A DNA stretch of 30,881 bases. It comes from Thermoflexales bacterium. GTDB lineage: Bacteria > Chloroflexota > Anaerolineae > Fen-1058. The notes under the pieces were generated by a model. It was not told the DNA's origin and made no database searches. It worked only from the letters and a program-made list of their open reading frames with translations. This document shows, piece after piece, positions 22,385 through 30,881 of this stretch. Within the stretch, counting starts at the first letter, position 1. Every line of letters starts with the position of its first letter. The DNA is taken from NCBI GenBank assembly GCA_016931085.1, contig JAFGFO010000373.1:1-30881 (forward strand), written 5' to 3'. The translations under genes were made by a program, and so were the position numbers.

Positions 22385-22416
22385 CTCGCACCCGCTTCGC
22401 GAGGTGCCGGTCACCT
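22379..22416. terminator. Large hairpin between converging transcription units
   Basis: The outer stem AGGTGAC (22379-22385) pairs with GTCACCT (22410-22416). The inner stem GCACC pairs with GGTGC, and CGC pairs with GCG around a TTC loop. It lies between the end of the SCO1664 gene and the end of the receiver gene on the other strand. It is probably a bidirectional terminator or REP-like element, although no T run follows. Confidence 0.55.
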
Positions 22417-22430
22417 GGAACCCACGTGTT

Positions 22431-22796
22431 CTAGCCCGAAGCCAACGTCTCGATCTTGGCCACCAACTTGGAAAAATCCACTGGCTTGGTTTCGTACTCG
22501 TTACAGCCAGCCATCAAGGCCCGTTCGCGGTCGCCGCTCATCGCATGGGCCGTCAATCCGATGATGGGGATCGTGCGAGTCTCGGCCCATGACCTGATCT
22601 GCTTTGTCGCCTCCCAACCGTCCATGGCCGGCAGGCTCATGTCCATCAGGATCAGGTCGGGTCTCCTGGCGCGCGCGAGCGCTACGCCCTGGACACCATC
22701 CACAGCGGCGAGGACCCGGTAGCCGCGGCGTTCCAGGCGTCGCGAGAGCATGTCTCGGTTCATCTCATTGTCTTCGACCAGCAGCAGTGTGGTCAT
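22431..22796 (-). CDS. Stand-alone response-regulator receiver (DivK-like)
   Basis: A 121-residue single-domain receiver with no output domain. Acid pocket Glu8/Asp9 in LLVEDNEMNRDML, phosphorylation site Asp52 in LILMDMSLPAMDG, Thr82 in GLTAHAM and Lys104 in YETKPVDF are all present, so it should be phosphorylatable. It is the last gene of the minus-strand cluster, 12 bases after the RsbU-like gene. A free receiver commonly acts as phosphate shuttle or sink. Here it may take phosphate from the HPt domain of the hybrid kinase at 26446-30660. The sequence resembles receivers at the ends of hybrid kinases more than those of transcription factors. Confidence 0.88.
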   Translation of the reverse strand: MTTLLLVEDNEMNRDMLSRRLERRGYRVLAAVDGVQGVALARARRPDLILMDMSLPAMDGWEATKQIRSWAETRTIPIIGLTAHAMSGDRERALMAGCNEYETKPVDFSKLVAKIETLASG

Positions 22797-22808
22797 GCGC
22801 CACCATGG

Positions 22809-23978
22809 TTACGGCCTAAGCTGTATGGCGATCAGCGTCACGTCGTCTTGGATCGGGTGTCCCTGGGACCAGTTGTCGCCAATGCCCGCGACGTGCTTCA
22901 AGATCTCGTTCGATGTCAACTGGCAATCCATTTCTCGTAGAGCGGCTTCGACGCGCGCAAAGCTCAACAGTTCGCCGGCAGGGTTAAAGGTCTCTGCCAG
23001 GCCATCGGAGCTGAGCAAGACCACGTCTCCCGCCTGCAAGCGACATTCGACCAGGGGGTAATCTCGCTCGTCCACCACACCTAAGGGTAGGCCAGGCGCG
23101 GCCAGTTCCTCAAGCCGGCAATTTTCTCTCAGGATATAGATCGGCGGCATGCCCCCGCCGCCGGCGCGCACAGTCAGGCTGCGGCCGTGTAGCGCTGAGA
23201 ATTCGAGCAGCAGCAAGGCCATGTTGAGCTGGTGACCCAGATCGATTTTGCGCAACACGGCGTTAATTTTTCTGAGCAGGGATTGCACGTCGGCGTCGTC
23301 TATGGCCAAAAGACATGCTTTTGTGATAGCGACCATCAGGCTTGCTCCGACGCCGTGGCCTGTTGCATCGCCGATGGCGACCAGGAGCTTGCCGTCGGCT
23401 TGGGGGAAAAAGTCGTAATAATCCCCGCCCACCTCGGAAGCTGTTTTTTGCTGAGCAGCGATGTCTAGATGCGCCAAGGCCGGCGGCGAGGTGGGCAGCA
23501 TGGCGAGTTGAATTTGGTGGGCCTTTTCCAGCTCACCGGATTTGCGCTTGTTCTCCTGGTCAAGATAGTGCGTGTAAGCAAGCTGCAAGTCGCGCAGGCG
23601 TTTTCTTTCCAGTGAGCTTTCGATCCGCGCTCTCAGCAGCACAGGATCGAAGGGTTTGGGTAGATGGTCCATAGCGCCCATCTCGATGCAGCGCACGACG
23701 CTTTCCATTTCCTCCACGGCTGAAATGACGATGACGGGGATGTGCTGCAGCAAGTCGTTGGCCTTCATGTGCTCGAGGACCTGAAAGCCATCCATCTCTG
23801 GCATCAGCAAGTCGAGCAGCACCACGTCGAATGGGCGGGCAGACAGCCTATCGAGCGCCTGCCGGCCATCTTCGACCGCTTCGACAGCGTGGCCTTGCTC
23901 TCGCAGACTCGCCGAGAGCAAGGTCCGATTGAGCATGTCGTCATCCACAACCAGGATCGTACCTGCCTGAGCCGTCAT
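22809..23978 (-). CDS. Response regulator with PP2C/SpoIIE phosphatase output (RsbU-like)
   Basis: 389 residues: receiver (1-125, phospho-acceptor Asp56 in LLDLLMPEMDG), a helical linker (130-165), then a PP2C-type SpoIIE phosphatase domain with VGGDYYDFF, GDATGHGVGASL, LSSDGLAE and the metal-binding DDVTLI near the end. Such proteins dephosphorylate a STAS anti-sigma antagonist and so release a sigma factor or similar output. No STAS or RsbW-like gene is in the window. The start at 23978 is preferred because the receiver begins at once and GAGGGG precedes it. The alternative ATG at 24011 overlaps the stop of the previous kinase gene. Its receiver resembles those of the two adjacent kinases, which suggests duplication within the cluster. 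Confidence 0.88.
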   Translation of the reverse strand: MTAQAGTILVVDDDMLNRTLLSASLREQGHAVEAVEDGRQALDRLSARPFDVVLLDLLMPEMDGFQVLEHMKANDLLQHIPVIVISAVEEMESVVRCIEMGAMDHLPKPFDPVLLRARIESSLERKRLRDLQLAYTHYLDQENKRKSGELEKAHQIQLAMLPTSPPALAHLDIAAQQKTASEVGGDYYDFFPQADGKLLVAIGDATGHGVGASLMVAITKACLLAIDDADVQSLLRKINAVLRKIDLGHQLNMALLLLEFSALHGRSLTVRAGGGGMPPIYILRENCRLEELAAPGLPLGVVDERDYPLVECRLQAGDVVLLSSDGLAETFNPAGELLSFARVEAALREMDCQLTSNEILKHVAGIGDNWSQGHPIQDDVTLIAIQLRP

Positions 23979-24007
23979 TTCTCTGCCCCTCGTTGAGTAC
24001 CCTATCC

Positions 24008-25213
24008 TCATCCTGAGCTATCGCCTGCCGGCAGGGTAAACCAAAACGTACTCCCCTGTCCGGGTGTGCTCTCACTGCCGGCCTGCCCCCCCAACTTTTC
24101 CACGATACGCCGCACGATGGACAGCCCCAAGCCGTGCCCTTCAACTTGCACCTGGCCAAGTCGCTCGAAGGGGATGAACAGGCGCGCTCGCGCCTCGGCT
24201 GCCAGGCCAGGGCCATTGTCCTTGACCCAGAAGCGCGCTGTTTTTTCAGAGCCAGTCTCAGGGACGCTCTCGGAGACACTCGCGTCTGCCAAAAGCCTGG
24301 ATGGAGCGTCTACGATCTCCGCCCCAAGTTCGACGCGTGGCGGGCGGCCGCCATACTTGATTGCGTTGCTGATATAGTTCGTCCAGACTTCTTCCACCCA
24401 CGGCGCGTAGCCAATGGCAGCCGGCCAGCGCTCAGGCAGCACGATTTCAGCCTGGTAGTCCTCAATCATCGCACGCAGATTGGTCCGCACCTCAGCCACG
24501 ACGCTGGCCATGTCGACCGCTTGGGTCTTGACTTCCATCTGGCGCAGCAAGGCCAACAACAACAAGCTCTCGATGATGTCGTTCAGCTTGCGAGCCCCCT
24601 TGGCAACCATTCGCAAGCTCTGGTGAGCTTCCTCTTTAGATACGTGGTCAAAATCCTGGATGAGCAGCTCGGTATAGCCGGTCACCAGGTGCAGCGGTTT
24701 CTTGAGGTCATGGGCTACGGTATGGGCATAAGCATCCAATTCTTCATTGCGAGCCTGCAATTCTGCGTTCGAGTGGGCCAGCTCCTTGAGCCGTTCAGCC
24801 AGCTCATCGTTGGTTTCTTGGAGTTGACGTCTGAGTTTCTGGAGGGCCATGTGTGTTTCCACGCGAGCCAGCACCTCTTCCAAGTGGAAGGGCTTGGTAA
24901 TATAATCTACCCCCCCCACGGTGAAGGCCTTGACAATGTTCTCCGTTTCATCCAGGGCGCTGATGAGGATGATGGGGATGTCGCGCGTGTTGTCGTCGGC
25001 CTGGAGTTGTTGGCAGACCTGGAAGCCATCCATACCTGGCATCAGGATGTCAAGCAAAACCAAGTCGAAGGGCCTGGCTCGGAGTATCTCCAGAGCATGC
25101 GGGCCGTCTTCAGCTGTTTCGACCGTATAGCCCTGTTCCTGCAAGCCTGTCGAGAGCAGCGTTCGACTGAGCCTGTCGTCGTCGATGACCAGGATGGTAT
25201 CTTGAGCAGTCAT
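24008..25213 (-). CDS. Receiver-histidine kinase (REC-HisKA-HATPase), copy 1
   Basis: A 401-residue soluble kinase with an N-terminal receiver, an arrangement opposite to classical hybrids. Receiver 1-125 with Asp55 in LVLLDILMPGMDG; coiled-coil linker (126-158); HisKA with phospho-acceptor His168 in AHTVAHDLKKPL; HATPase with N-box WTNYISNAIKYG, D-box VKDNGPG and G-box GHGLGLSIVRRI. It has no transmembrane segment or sensory domain, so its input is probably phosphorylation of its own receiver by an upstream kinase. It is a tandem paralogue of 25254-26444. The two are almost identical through the receiver and differ mainly in a loop of the ATPase domain. A 40-base gap separates them. An AAGGA ribosome site is followed by TTTGTGAT and ATG. 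Confidence 0.9.
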   Translation of the reverse strand: MTAQDTILVIDDDRLSRTLLSTGLQEQGYTVETAEDGPHALEILRARPFDLVLLDILMPGMDGFQVCQQLQADDNTRDIPIILISALDETENIVKAFTVGGVDYITKPFHLEEVLARVETHMALQKLRRQLQETNDELAERLKELAHSNAELQARNEELDAYAHTVAHDLKKPLHLVTGYTELLIQDFDHVSKEEAHQSLRMVAKGARKLNDIIESLLLLALLRQMEVKTQAVDMASVVAEVRTNLRAMIEDYQAEIVLPERWPAAIGYAPWVEEVWTNYISNAIKYGGRPPRVELGAEIVDAPSRLLADASVSESVPETGSEKTARFWVKDNGPGLAAEARARLFIPFERLGQVQVEGHGLGLSIVRRIVEKLGGQAGSESTPGQGSTFWFTLPAGDSSG

Positions 25214-25253
25214 ATCACAAATCCTTATGTCAGGGTAGGCGTCTTGTAGCTAC

Positions 25254-26444
25254 TCACTGCACCGGTAGGGTAAACCAAAAAGTGCTGCCCTGCCCAAGCT
25301 GGCTTTCACTGCCTACCTGCCCGCCCAGCTTTTCCACAATGCGTCGCACGATGGACAAGCCCAAGCCATGACCTTCGACTCGCGCCTGGCCAAGGCGTTC
25401 AAAAGGAACGAACAGGCGAGCTTGTTCCTCGGGCGCCAGGCCCTGGCCGTTGTCCTTGACCCAGAAGCGAATCACGCTGGGGTCTGAATCGGTGAATAAA
25501 TCCGACACTCGCGACAGGTTTCTGACAGCCACGACGGGCATCGAATAGCCCAGCTCGACGCGCGGCGGGCGGCCGCCGTACTTGATCGCGTTGCTGATAT
25601 AGTTTGTCCAGACTTCTTCTACCCACGGCGCATAGCCGAGGGCGGCTGGCCAACGCTCGGGCAGCACGATTTCAGCCTGATAGTCCTCAATCATAGCGTG
25701 CAGATTCGCCTGGACTTCGGCCACGATGCTGTCCATCTCGATCGCCTCTGCTTTGACTTGCGCCTGGCGCAGCCCAGACAACAACAGCAGGTTCTCGATG
25801 ATGTTGTTCATCTTGCGAGCACCGTCGACGATACTCTTGACCCGGTCGTGCAAATTCTCTCTCGATATCGTATCGCATTCTTCAAAGAGCAGCCCAGCGT
25901 AGCCGCTCATAAGGAACAGCGGTCTTTTGATATCGTGGGCTACCGTGTGAGCAAAGGCGTCCAGCTCCTCATTGCGTGTGTACAATTCGGCGTTCGAACG
26001 AGCCAGTTCTTCAAGCCGCCTGGCCAACTCGGCGTTGGTTTCCTGGAGCTGCTTTTGCAATTTGCGCAAGGCTATGTGTGTTTCCACACGAGCCAGCACC
26101 TCTTCGAAGTGGAAGGGCTTGATGACATAATCCACCCCCCCCACGGTGAAGGCCTTGACGATGTTCTCCGTTTCATCCAGGGCACTGATGAGGATGATGG
26201 GAATGTCGCGTGTATTTTTGTCGGCCTTGAGTTGTTGACAGACCTGGAAGCCATCCATACCTGGCATCAGGATGTCAAGCAAAACCAAGTCGAAGGGCCT
26301 GGTCCGGAGTATCTCCAGGGCCTGGGGACCGCTTTCGGCCGTTTCGACCGTGTGACCCTGGCCGTGTAGATTGGTAGACAGTACAGTTCGACTGAGCCTG
26401 TCGTCGTCGACGATCAAGATAGTGCCTTTGTGAACAGTCGCCAT
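25254..26444 (-). CDS. Receiver-histidine kinase (REC-HisKA-HATPase), copy 2
   Basis: 396 residues, the same layout as its neighbour at 24008-25213: receiver with Asp57, linker coiled coil, HisKA with His170 in AHTVAHDIKRPL, and HATPase with NAIKYGG, VKDNGQG and GHGLGLSIVRR. The start codon lies one base after the TGA of the hybrid kinase gene. Its Shine-Dalgarno AAGGAG is inside the last codons of that gene, so translation is coupled. All catalytic residues are intact in both copies, so the duplication has not left a dead gene. The segment between the N-box and D-box differs from copy 1. Confidence 0.9.
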   Translation of the reverse strand: MATVHKGTILIVDDDRLSRTVLSTNLHGQGHTVETAESGPQALEILRTRPFDLVLLDILMPGMDGFQVCQQLKADKNTRDIPIILISALDETENIVKAFTVGGVDYVIKPFHFEEVLARVETHIALRKLQKQLQETNAELARRLEELARSNAELYTRNEELDAFAHTVAHDIKRPLFLMSGYAGLLFEECDTISRENLHDRVKSIVDGARKMNNIIENLLLLSGLRQAQVKAEAIEMDSIVAEVQANLHAMIEDYQAEIVLPERWPAALGYAPWVEEVWTNYISNAIKYGGRPPRVELGYSMPVVAVRNLSRVSDLFTDSDPSVIRFWVKDNGQGLAPEEQARLFVPFERLGQARVEGHGLGLSIVRRIVEKLGGQVGSESQLGQGSTFWFTLPVQ

Positions 26445-26445
26445 A

Positions 26446-29400
26446 TCACAACTCCTTGCGTGCCGCTTCTAGCGCAGCTTTAAACGTATCGTATTCAGAA
26501 TGGATCTGGGAGAGCAATTCAGCGCCATTTTCCAGCCGGCCATCCCTGGCTTGATGTTCCAGCTCGCGCGCCACGCTGGACAAGGCCATCGCGCCAAAGG
26601 TGGCGCTGTTGGACTTGAGCGTGTGGGCTGCCCGGCGTAAATCGGGCGTCCGACTTTCTGCCAATGCCAGTTGCGCCTCGTCGATCAACTTGAGCGCATC
26701 GCTATAGAACTTGTCGATCAGCTCCGGCAGCATGGTATCGGCCTGCTTGCCTAGCATCGCCCGCATGCGCTTGATCGCAGCGAGGTCCAGGATCTTGTGA
26801 GCCTCGCCGGCGGCATCCTCCGTTCTCTCAGCGTTGCCGTCAGCCGGCGGTGGGCCGGGCTCGCAAGGTGCAGGCGGCTCGACGCGGGCAGGCTCTGGCC
26901 TTTGGCTGCCAGGCGCGTCTGGGATGGGCTGGCATTTATTCAATGCGCTGATCAACTCTCTGACATCGATGGGTTTGCTGACATAGTCATCCATGCCGGC
27001 CGCCAGGCAGGCTTCACGATCCTCTTTCATCGCGGCGGCTGTCATCGCGATAATGTACGGCGGGCGCCTACCCGGTTCTGCCAGAGAGGCAAAGAGCTGG
27101 TGAATGCGCTGGGTCGCTTCCAGGCCGTCCATCTCCGGCATCTGCATATCCATCAGCACGACATCATAAGGCTGGCGCTGGACGGCCTGAACAGCTTCCA
27201 GGCCGTTGCCGGCCAGGTCTGGGCGATAACCCAGTCGCTCCAGGATGAGCGTGGCCAGTTTCTGGTTGATCGGATTGTCTTCGACCAACAAGAGACGCAG
27301 AGGAAGGCGAGCCGCCATGGATGCGTCAAACTCGGAGATGATCTCCTCCGGTTCGTGGGTGCGGCGGGCGCGCGCCTGGCTGATTTCACTGGCAAACACA
27401 CCCAGCAAAGCGTTGTATAGCTCGGAGGCCTTGACCGGCTTGGTTAGAAAAGCAGACAGCAGCTTCATGCGATCATCTTCTTCTCGCCATCCCAACGAGG
27501 TCAGCATCACTAATGGCATGGCATCTGCCGGGGAGTACTTGCGAATTTCCTCGGCCAGCATCAAGCCATCCATCTCGGGCATTTGCATGTCTAGGACAAC
27601 CAGGTCGAATGGCTCATTCTGGCGGATCAAGTTGAGAGCTTCCGGCCCAGACGCGACGGCCACGGATTCCATGCCCCACGAATGTGCCTGCAGGCTCAGT
27701 ATCTTGCGGTTGGCCAGGTTGTCGTCCACGATCAACATCCGCTTGCCCTTGAGATCAGGTTGGTCGCTCAGCAAGTAAACCGGCCTGGCCGCTGGCGCAG
27801 CCCTGGCTTGAATGATAAAGTGGAAGGTTGAGCCTTTCTCCATCTCGCTCTCCACCCACATCGTGCCGCCCATCATCTCGCTCAGCTTTTTGCTGATGGC
27901 CAGCCCCAGACCAGTGCCACCGTACTTGCGGGTGGTCGAGGCGTCCACCTGGCTAAAGGATTTAAAGAGATGCTCGATGCGGTCGGCCGGAATGCCAACG
28001 CCGGTATCTTTGACGGCAAAATGTAGCTCGTATTCCCCCTCTATAACGGTTTCCCGTTCATCGTCCGACGGTGGAGGAGCGTCGTGCGGAGAGGCGTTCA
28101 CCGAAATGACCACTTCGCCCTGGTGCGTGAATTTAACGGCGTTGCTGAGCAGATTGACAAGGATCTGGCGCAAGCGGGTGACGTCGCCTACGATCGTGCC
28201 GGGGGTGTGCGGCTCGATGATACAACCTAATTCCAGTTTTCTTTCGACCGCCTCGGCTGCTACCAGGTCAAGCGCCGACTCCAGGCATTGCCGCAGGTCA
28301 AAGGGCTGCCTTTCCAGGTCCAAGCGGCCTGCTTCAATCTTGGAAAAGTCCAGGATGTCGTTGATGATGGTCAGCAGCACTTCGCCGCTGTTGCGGACGA
28401 TGTTGGCGAATTCACGCTGCTCTGACGACAGGGGAGTATCCAGTAGCAAGCCGGTCATGCCGATGACGGCGTTCATGGGTGTGCGGATTTCATGACTCAT
28501 AGTGGCCAGGAAGGCGCTCTTGGCGCGATTGGCAGCTTCGGCTTCCTGGCGGGCTTGCTGAAGTTCCGTAATGTCGTGATAGATAACCAGCGCCCCCACC
28601 CGTTTCCCGGCGACGGTGACCGGAACGGCCATCAATTCGACGTACAGGTTGCTGCCGTCTCTGTGCCGGCGTTGGCTGATGGTGCGCACGACCTCTCCTT
28701 GGGTGTGGGGGGGATAGGTGATGGCTTCCGTCTCGATCAGCTCGTCGATATTGTGGTCAATCGCCTCAGCCTGGGTATAGCCAAACAGTTTTTCGGCGGC
28801 CGGATTCCAGGCCGTCACGCTGCCTTCGAGATCGATGGCGATAATGGCAACCGGGCTGTTCAGCACCAACGACTCGAAATATTGTTTTTCTCGCTGAATA
28901 TCCTGGTACAAGCGGGCGTTTTCCAACGCGATGGCTACCTGGTCGGCAAAAGCGGCCACCAGGCCGATATAATCGGGGGTGAAATAGTCCGGCTTGAGAG
29001 TGTCGATCGTCAGCATGCCGATCAGCCGGTCGCGAACGATCAGCGGCACCCCCATCCACGAGCGAGCCTCGCCCCCTTTCGCGGTCCCTTTGAAAAAGTT
29101 GGGATAGGCGGCGCGGGCATCGCCCAAGATCAGCGGGTGTCGCTCCTGGATCACGACCGAATTGGGGTTATCGCCTGGCACTGGAATACACATGCCCACC
29201 GCGGTTCCCAGGCTCGTCATGCCGCGCCCGCCGACCACTTCCAGGTAGCCTTCGCGCAGCAGTTGAACCGAGGCAGCGTCGTAAAGCACTACGCGGCTCA
29301 ATTCTTGCAAAATGCGCTCGATGGCTTCCTTGTGCTGCAGAGTGGCGGCGACGACGCTGCCCGCCTGGCGCAGGGTTTCGGCCTCTTGTGCCTGGCGCCT

Positions 29401-30660
29401 GGCTAGCTCGTACAAACGCGCGTTTTGAAGCGCGATCGTGACCTGGTCGGCCATCGCCTCGGCCAACTGCTGCACCTGTGGGTTAAAGGCGTCCGGCTCG
29501 GCATGCGTGTAACTGAGCACTCCGCTCGGTTCACCGGCGGGCGTAAAGAGGGGAATGCAAATAACCGAAGCGACCGGGAGCTGCTCAAGGTCTGGCAAAG
29601 CCACCCAACGTGGATCTGATCGCGTGTCTAGGACCAGGGCTGACTGCCGGTGCTCCAGCACCCATCCCTCGAGACCTTCTACAGTGAGCTGGTTGATCAG
29701 TGCCTGAGCCTGGGCCGGCGTCAGTTGTCTCCACCCGGGCAGGGTGGAATACAGCGCGGGCTGCTCTCTTTCGTCCAACAGGATCAAGTGGCTGTGTTGG
29801 GCGCCCAGGTAAGACGCTGTGCCCAGCGTTGCTTTGACGACATCCTGTAACGAAGAGGCGCTGGCCAACTGCTGACCGGCTTCCTGGAGGGTGGTGAAGC
29901 GCGTCTGGTCAGTTTGTGCCTTCCCAGACAGGCGAGTGTTCTCGATCGCGTCGGTGAGCTGGTGAGCGATGACTTGCAGCACCATCACGGCCTGGCTGTC
30001 GAAGGCGCCTGTCTGGGCGCTTTGGATATCGATCACGCCAAAAACCTCTTTACCTGCGTGTAACGGCAGAGCTAACTCCGAGCCTATGCCGGGCAGCACC
30101 GGCCGGTAATCGGATGCCCCGCCCACGTCGTTTGCCAGACGGTAGGTGTTGGTTTTGCACACCCCCACGACGATACCGCCCTCGTCCGTCGGCAGAGTGT
30201 CCAGCTCTGGCTGTGACTGTCCAGCCCACGCCTGTAGAACGGCGCACTCCCGACCTTCAGAAAGCAGCCAGATACCCACGTGGTCGTAGCCAAAGCGAGT
30301 TTGGATCAGATTCACAACCCTTGTCAGCAATTCGTCCTGACCGAGATCGGCCGCCACTTGTTGTCCCACATCGCCGATGAGCTGCAAGTGATGGCTATGT
30401 TGCGACAAGGTGGCTGTGCGCTCAATGACCTGGTTTTCCAACGAACGCGCGTATTGAGCGATGAACAAGGTCACGGCCAAGATAATGACCACAATGACCA
30501 GTGCCCCACTGACGGCGGCCTGGATCATGGGTAGGGATATGGTACGGCCTGTGAATTGCACCACCACGATCAGGCTGGCCATCACAACGATCGCCAACAG
30601 GACAAGTGCCCCAAAGCTCGCAACGAGCCGGCGGGCCAGCGCATCTTCAAATCTCGTCAT
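26446..30660 (-). CDS. Membrane hybrid histidine kinase: GAFx3-PAS-HisKA-HATPase-RECx2-HPt
   Basis: 1404 residues. The start is ATG 30660 (GGAG 8 bases upstream) rather than the upstream TTG at 30693. Two membrane helices (12-36 and 48-68) have almost no external loop, so sensing is probably cytoplasmic or in the membrane. Then GAF-like domains (about 94-249, 265-420 and 443-585), PAS (590-701), HisKA with His723 in ATMSHEIRTPMN, HATPase (825-948), receiver 1 (970-1085, Asp1024), receiver 2 (1120-1245, Asp1171) and HPt (about 1290-1395, His1346 in AAHTLKSNS). Every phosphorelay residue is present. It is the first gene of a five-gene minus-strand cluster. Its HPt probably feeds the receivers encoded downstream. 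The signal is unknown. Confidence 0.92.
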   Translation of the reverse strand: MTRFEDALARRLVASFGALVLLAIVVMASLIVVVQFTGRTISLPMIQAAVSGALVIVVIILAVTLFIAQYARSLENQVIERTATLSQHSHHLQLIGDVGQQVAADLGQDELLTRVVNLIQTRFGYDHVGIWLLSEGRECAVLQAWAGQSQPELDTLPTDEGGIVVGVCKTNTYRLANDVGGASDYRPVLPGIGSELALPLHAGKEVFGVIDIQSAQTGAFDSQAVMVLQVIAHQLTDAIENTRLSGKAQTDQTRFTTLQEAGQQLASASSLQDVVKATLGTASYLGAQHSHLILLDEREQPALYSTLPGWRQLTPAQAQALINQLTVEGLEGWVLEHRQSALVLDTRSDPRWVALPDLEQLPVASVICIPLFTPAGEPSGVLSYTHAEPDAFNPQVQQLAEAMADQVTIALQNARLYELARRQAQEAETLRQAGSVVAATLQHKEAIERILQELSRVVLYDAASVQLLREGYLEVVGGRGMTSLGTAVGMCIPVPGDNPNSVVIQERHPLILGDARAAYPNFFKGTAKGGEARSWMGVPLIVRDRLIGMLTIDTLKPDYFTPDYIGLVAAFADQVAIALENARLYQDIQREKQYFESLVLNSPVAIIAIDLEGSVTAWNPAAEKLFGYTQAEAIDHNIDELIETEAITYPPHTQGEVVRTISQRRHRDGSNLYVELMAVPVTVAGKRVGALVIYHDITELQQARQEAEAANRAKSAFLATMSHEIRTPMNAVIGMTGLLLDTPLSSEQREFANIVRNSGEVLLTIINDILDFSKIEAGRLDLERQPFDLRQCLESALDLVAAEAVERKLELGCIIEPHTPGTIVGDVTRLRQILVNLLSNAVKFTHQGEVVISVNASPHDAPPPSDDERETVIEGEYELHFAVKDTGVGIPADRIEHLFKSFSQVDASTTRKYGGTGLGLAISKKLSEMMGGTMWVESEMEKGSTFHFIIQARAAPAARPVYLLSDQPDLKGKRMLIVDDNLANRKILSLQAHSWGMESVAVASGPEALNLIRQNEPFDLVVLDMQMPEMDGLMLAEEIRKYSPADAMPLVMLTSLGWREEDDRMKLLSAFLTKPVKASELYNALLGVFASEISQARARRTHEPEEIISEFDASMAARLPLRLLLVEDNPINQKLATLILERLGYRPDLAGNGLEAVQAVQRQPYDVVLMDMQMPEMDGLEATQRIHQLFASLAEPGRRPPYIIAMTAAAMKEDREACLAAGMDDYVSKPIDVRELISALNKCQPIPDAPGSQRPEPARVEPPAPCEPGPPPADGNAERTEDAAGEAHKILDLAAIKRMRAMLGKQADTMLPELIDKFYSDALKLIDEAQLALAESRTPDLRRAAHTLKSNSATFGAMALSSVARELEHQARDGRLENGAELLSQIHSEYDTFKAALEAARKEL

Positions 30661-30853
30661 ACTCGCTTCTCCCGGAAAAGCACTGAATCTCAACCTGATA
30701 CTACCATTCTAAACCAAATCCCTCAAGAACGCCAGTCCCAAAGATGCTCAAGTAAGGCCCAAGCTCCAAGGGTCATTTATATAACGTAATGCACTATTGG
30801 TGTTTAGACTAATCTCAAACGACCCCCATATACGGGAGTATCGCTAATCGCAA

Positions 30854-30869
30854 CCACCATATGTGGTGG
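30854..30869. promoter_or_regulatory. Palindrome upstream of the hybrid kinase gene
   Basis: CCACCA, then TATG, then TGGTGG: perfect 6-base arms about 195 bases upstream of the kinase start. A similar but weaker element, CCCCATATACGGG, lies at 30824-30836. They may be binding sites for a regulator of the signalling cluster. No convincing -35/-10 pair was found in 30661-30881. Confidence 0.35.
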
Positions 30870-30881
30870 CAAATTTGGCCA

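Noticed and set aside
24134..25249. Plus-strand open frame of 371 codons, with similar ones at 25698-26369 and 28492-29406
   Set aside because: Antisense to kinases with intact catalytic motifs. The frame at 25698 mirrors the one at 24134 only because the kinase genes are duplicated.
30661..30881. TATATAAAT on the minus strand near 30780 as a -10 for the kinase cluster
   Set aside because: No -35-like hexamer at 16-18 bases upstream; too weak to call.

Overview
The window most likely comes from a Chloroflexota bacterium (Anaerolineae, Caldilineae or a relative). This is inferred from content, not from a marker gene: high GC, Pro/Thr-rich linkers on lipoproteins, giant LamG and kelch surface proteins with a YLP[LI]V motif, and the trio histidine phosphatase, DUF3090 and SCO1664, which is otherwise best known from Actinobacteria. 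No rRNA, tRNA, CRISPR array, transposase or phage gene was seen.

Left part (1-18744, plus strand): three large exported proteins. The first is a lipoprotein alpha/beta hydrolase of the tripeptidyl-aminopeptidase type (455-2533). Its good sigma70-like promoter overlaps a perfect palindrome, and its ribosome binding site contains a run of ten G. The second is a 3556-residue protein (2773-13443) with calcium-binding TSP3-type blocks, an unexpected central hydrophobic region and five LamG-like domains. The third is a 1717-residue protein (13591-18744) with 21 kelch repeats and four 95-residue cadherin-like repeats. Seven of the kelch repeats sit inside another domain.

Middle junction (18745-20164): a scrambled stretch holding a frameshifted tail that looks like an SPFH/Band 7 protein, REP-like palindromes and a DUF4177-like gene cut short by the 3' end of a converging gene. 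A minus-strand two-gene module follows: a small helical protein and a nucleotidyltransferase with a 4-bp overlap, possibly toxin-antitoxin-like.

Plus-strand operon (20165-22254): histidine phosphatase, DUF3090 protein with a zinc-ribbon-like tail, and a SCO1664-family kinase-like protein. It ends at a large hairpin that faces the converging cluster.

Right part (22431-30660, minus strand): five signalling genes in one direction. In transcription order these are a 1404-residue hybrid histidine kinase with HPt, two tandemly duplicated REC-histidine kinases, a REC-PP2C (RsbU-like) phosphatase and a stand-alone receiver. Together they contain every step of a multistep phosphorelay ending in a partner-switching phosphatase. 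The STAS and anti-sigma partners are not in the window.
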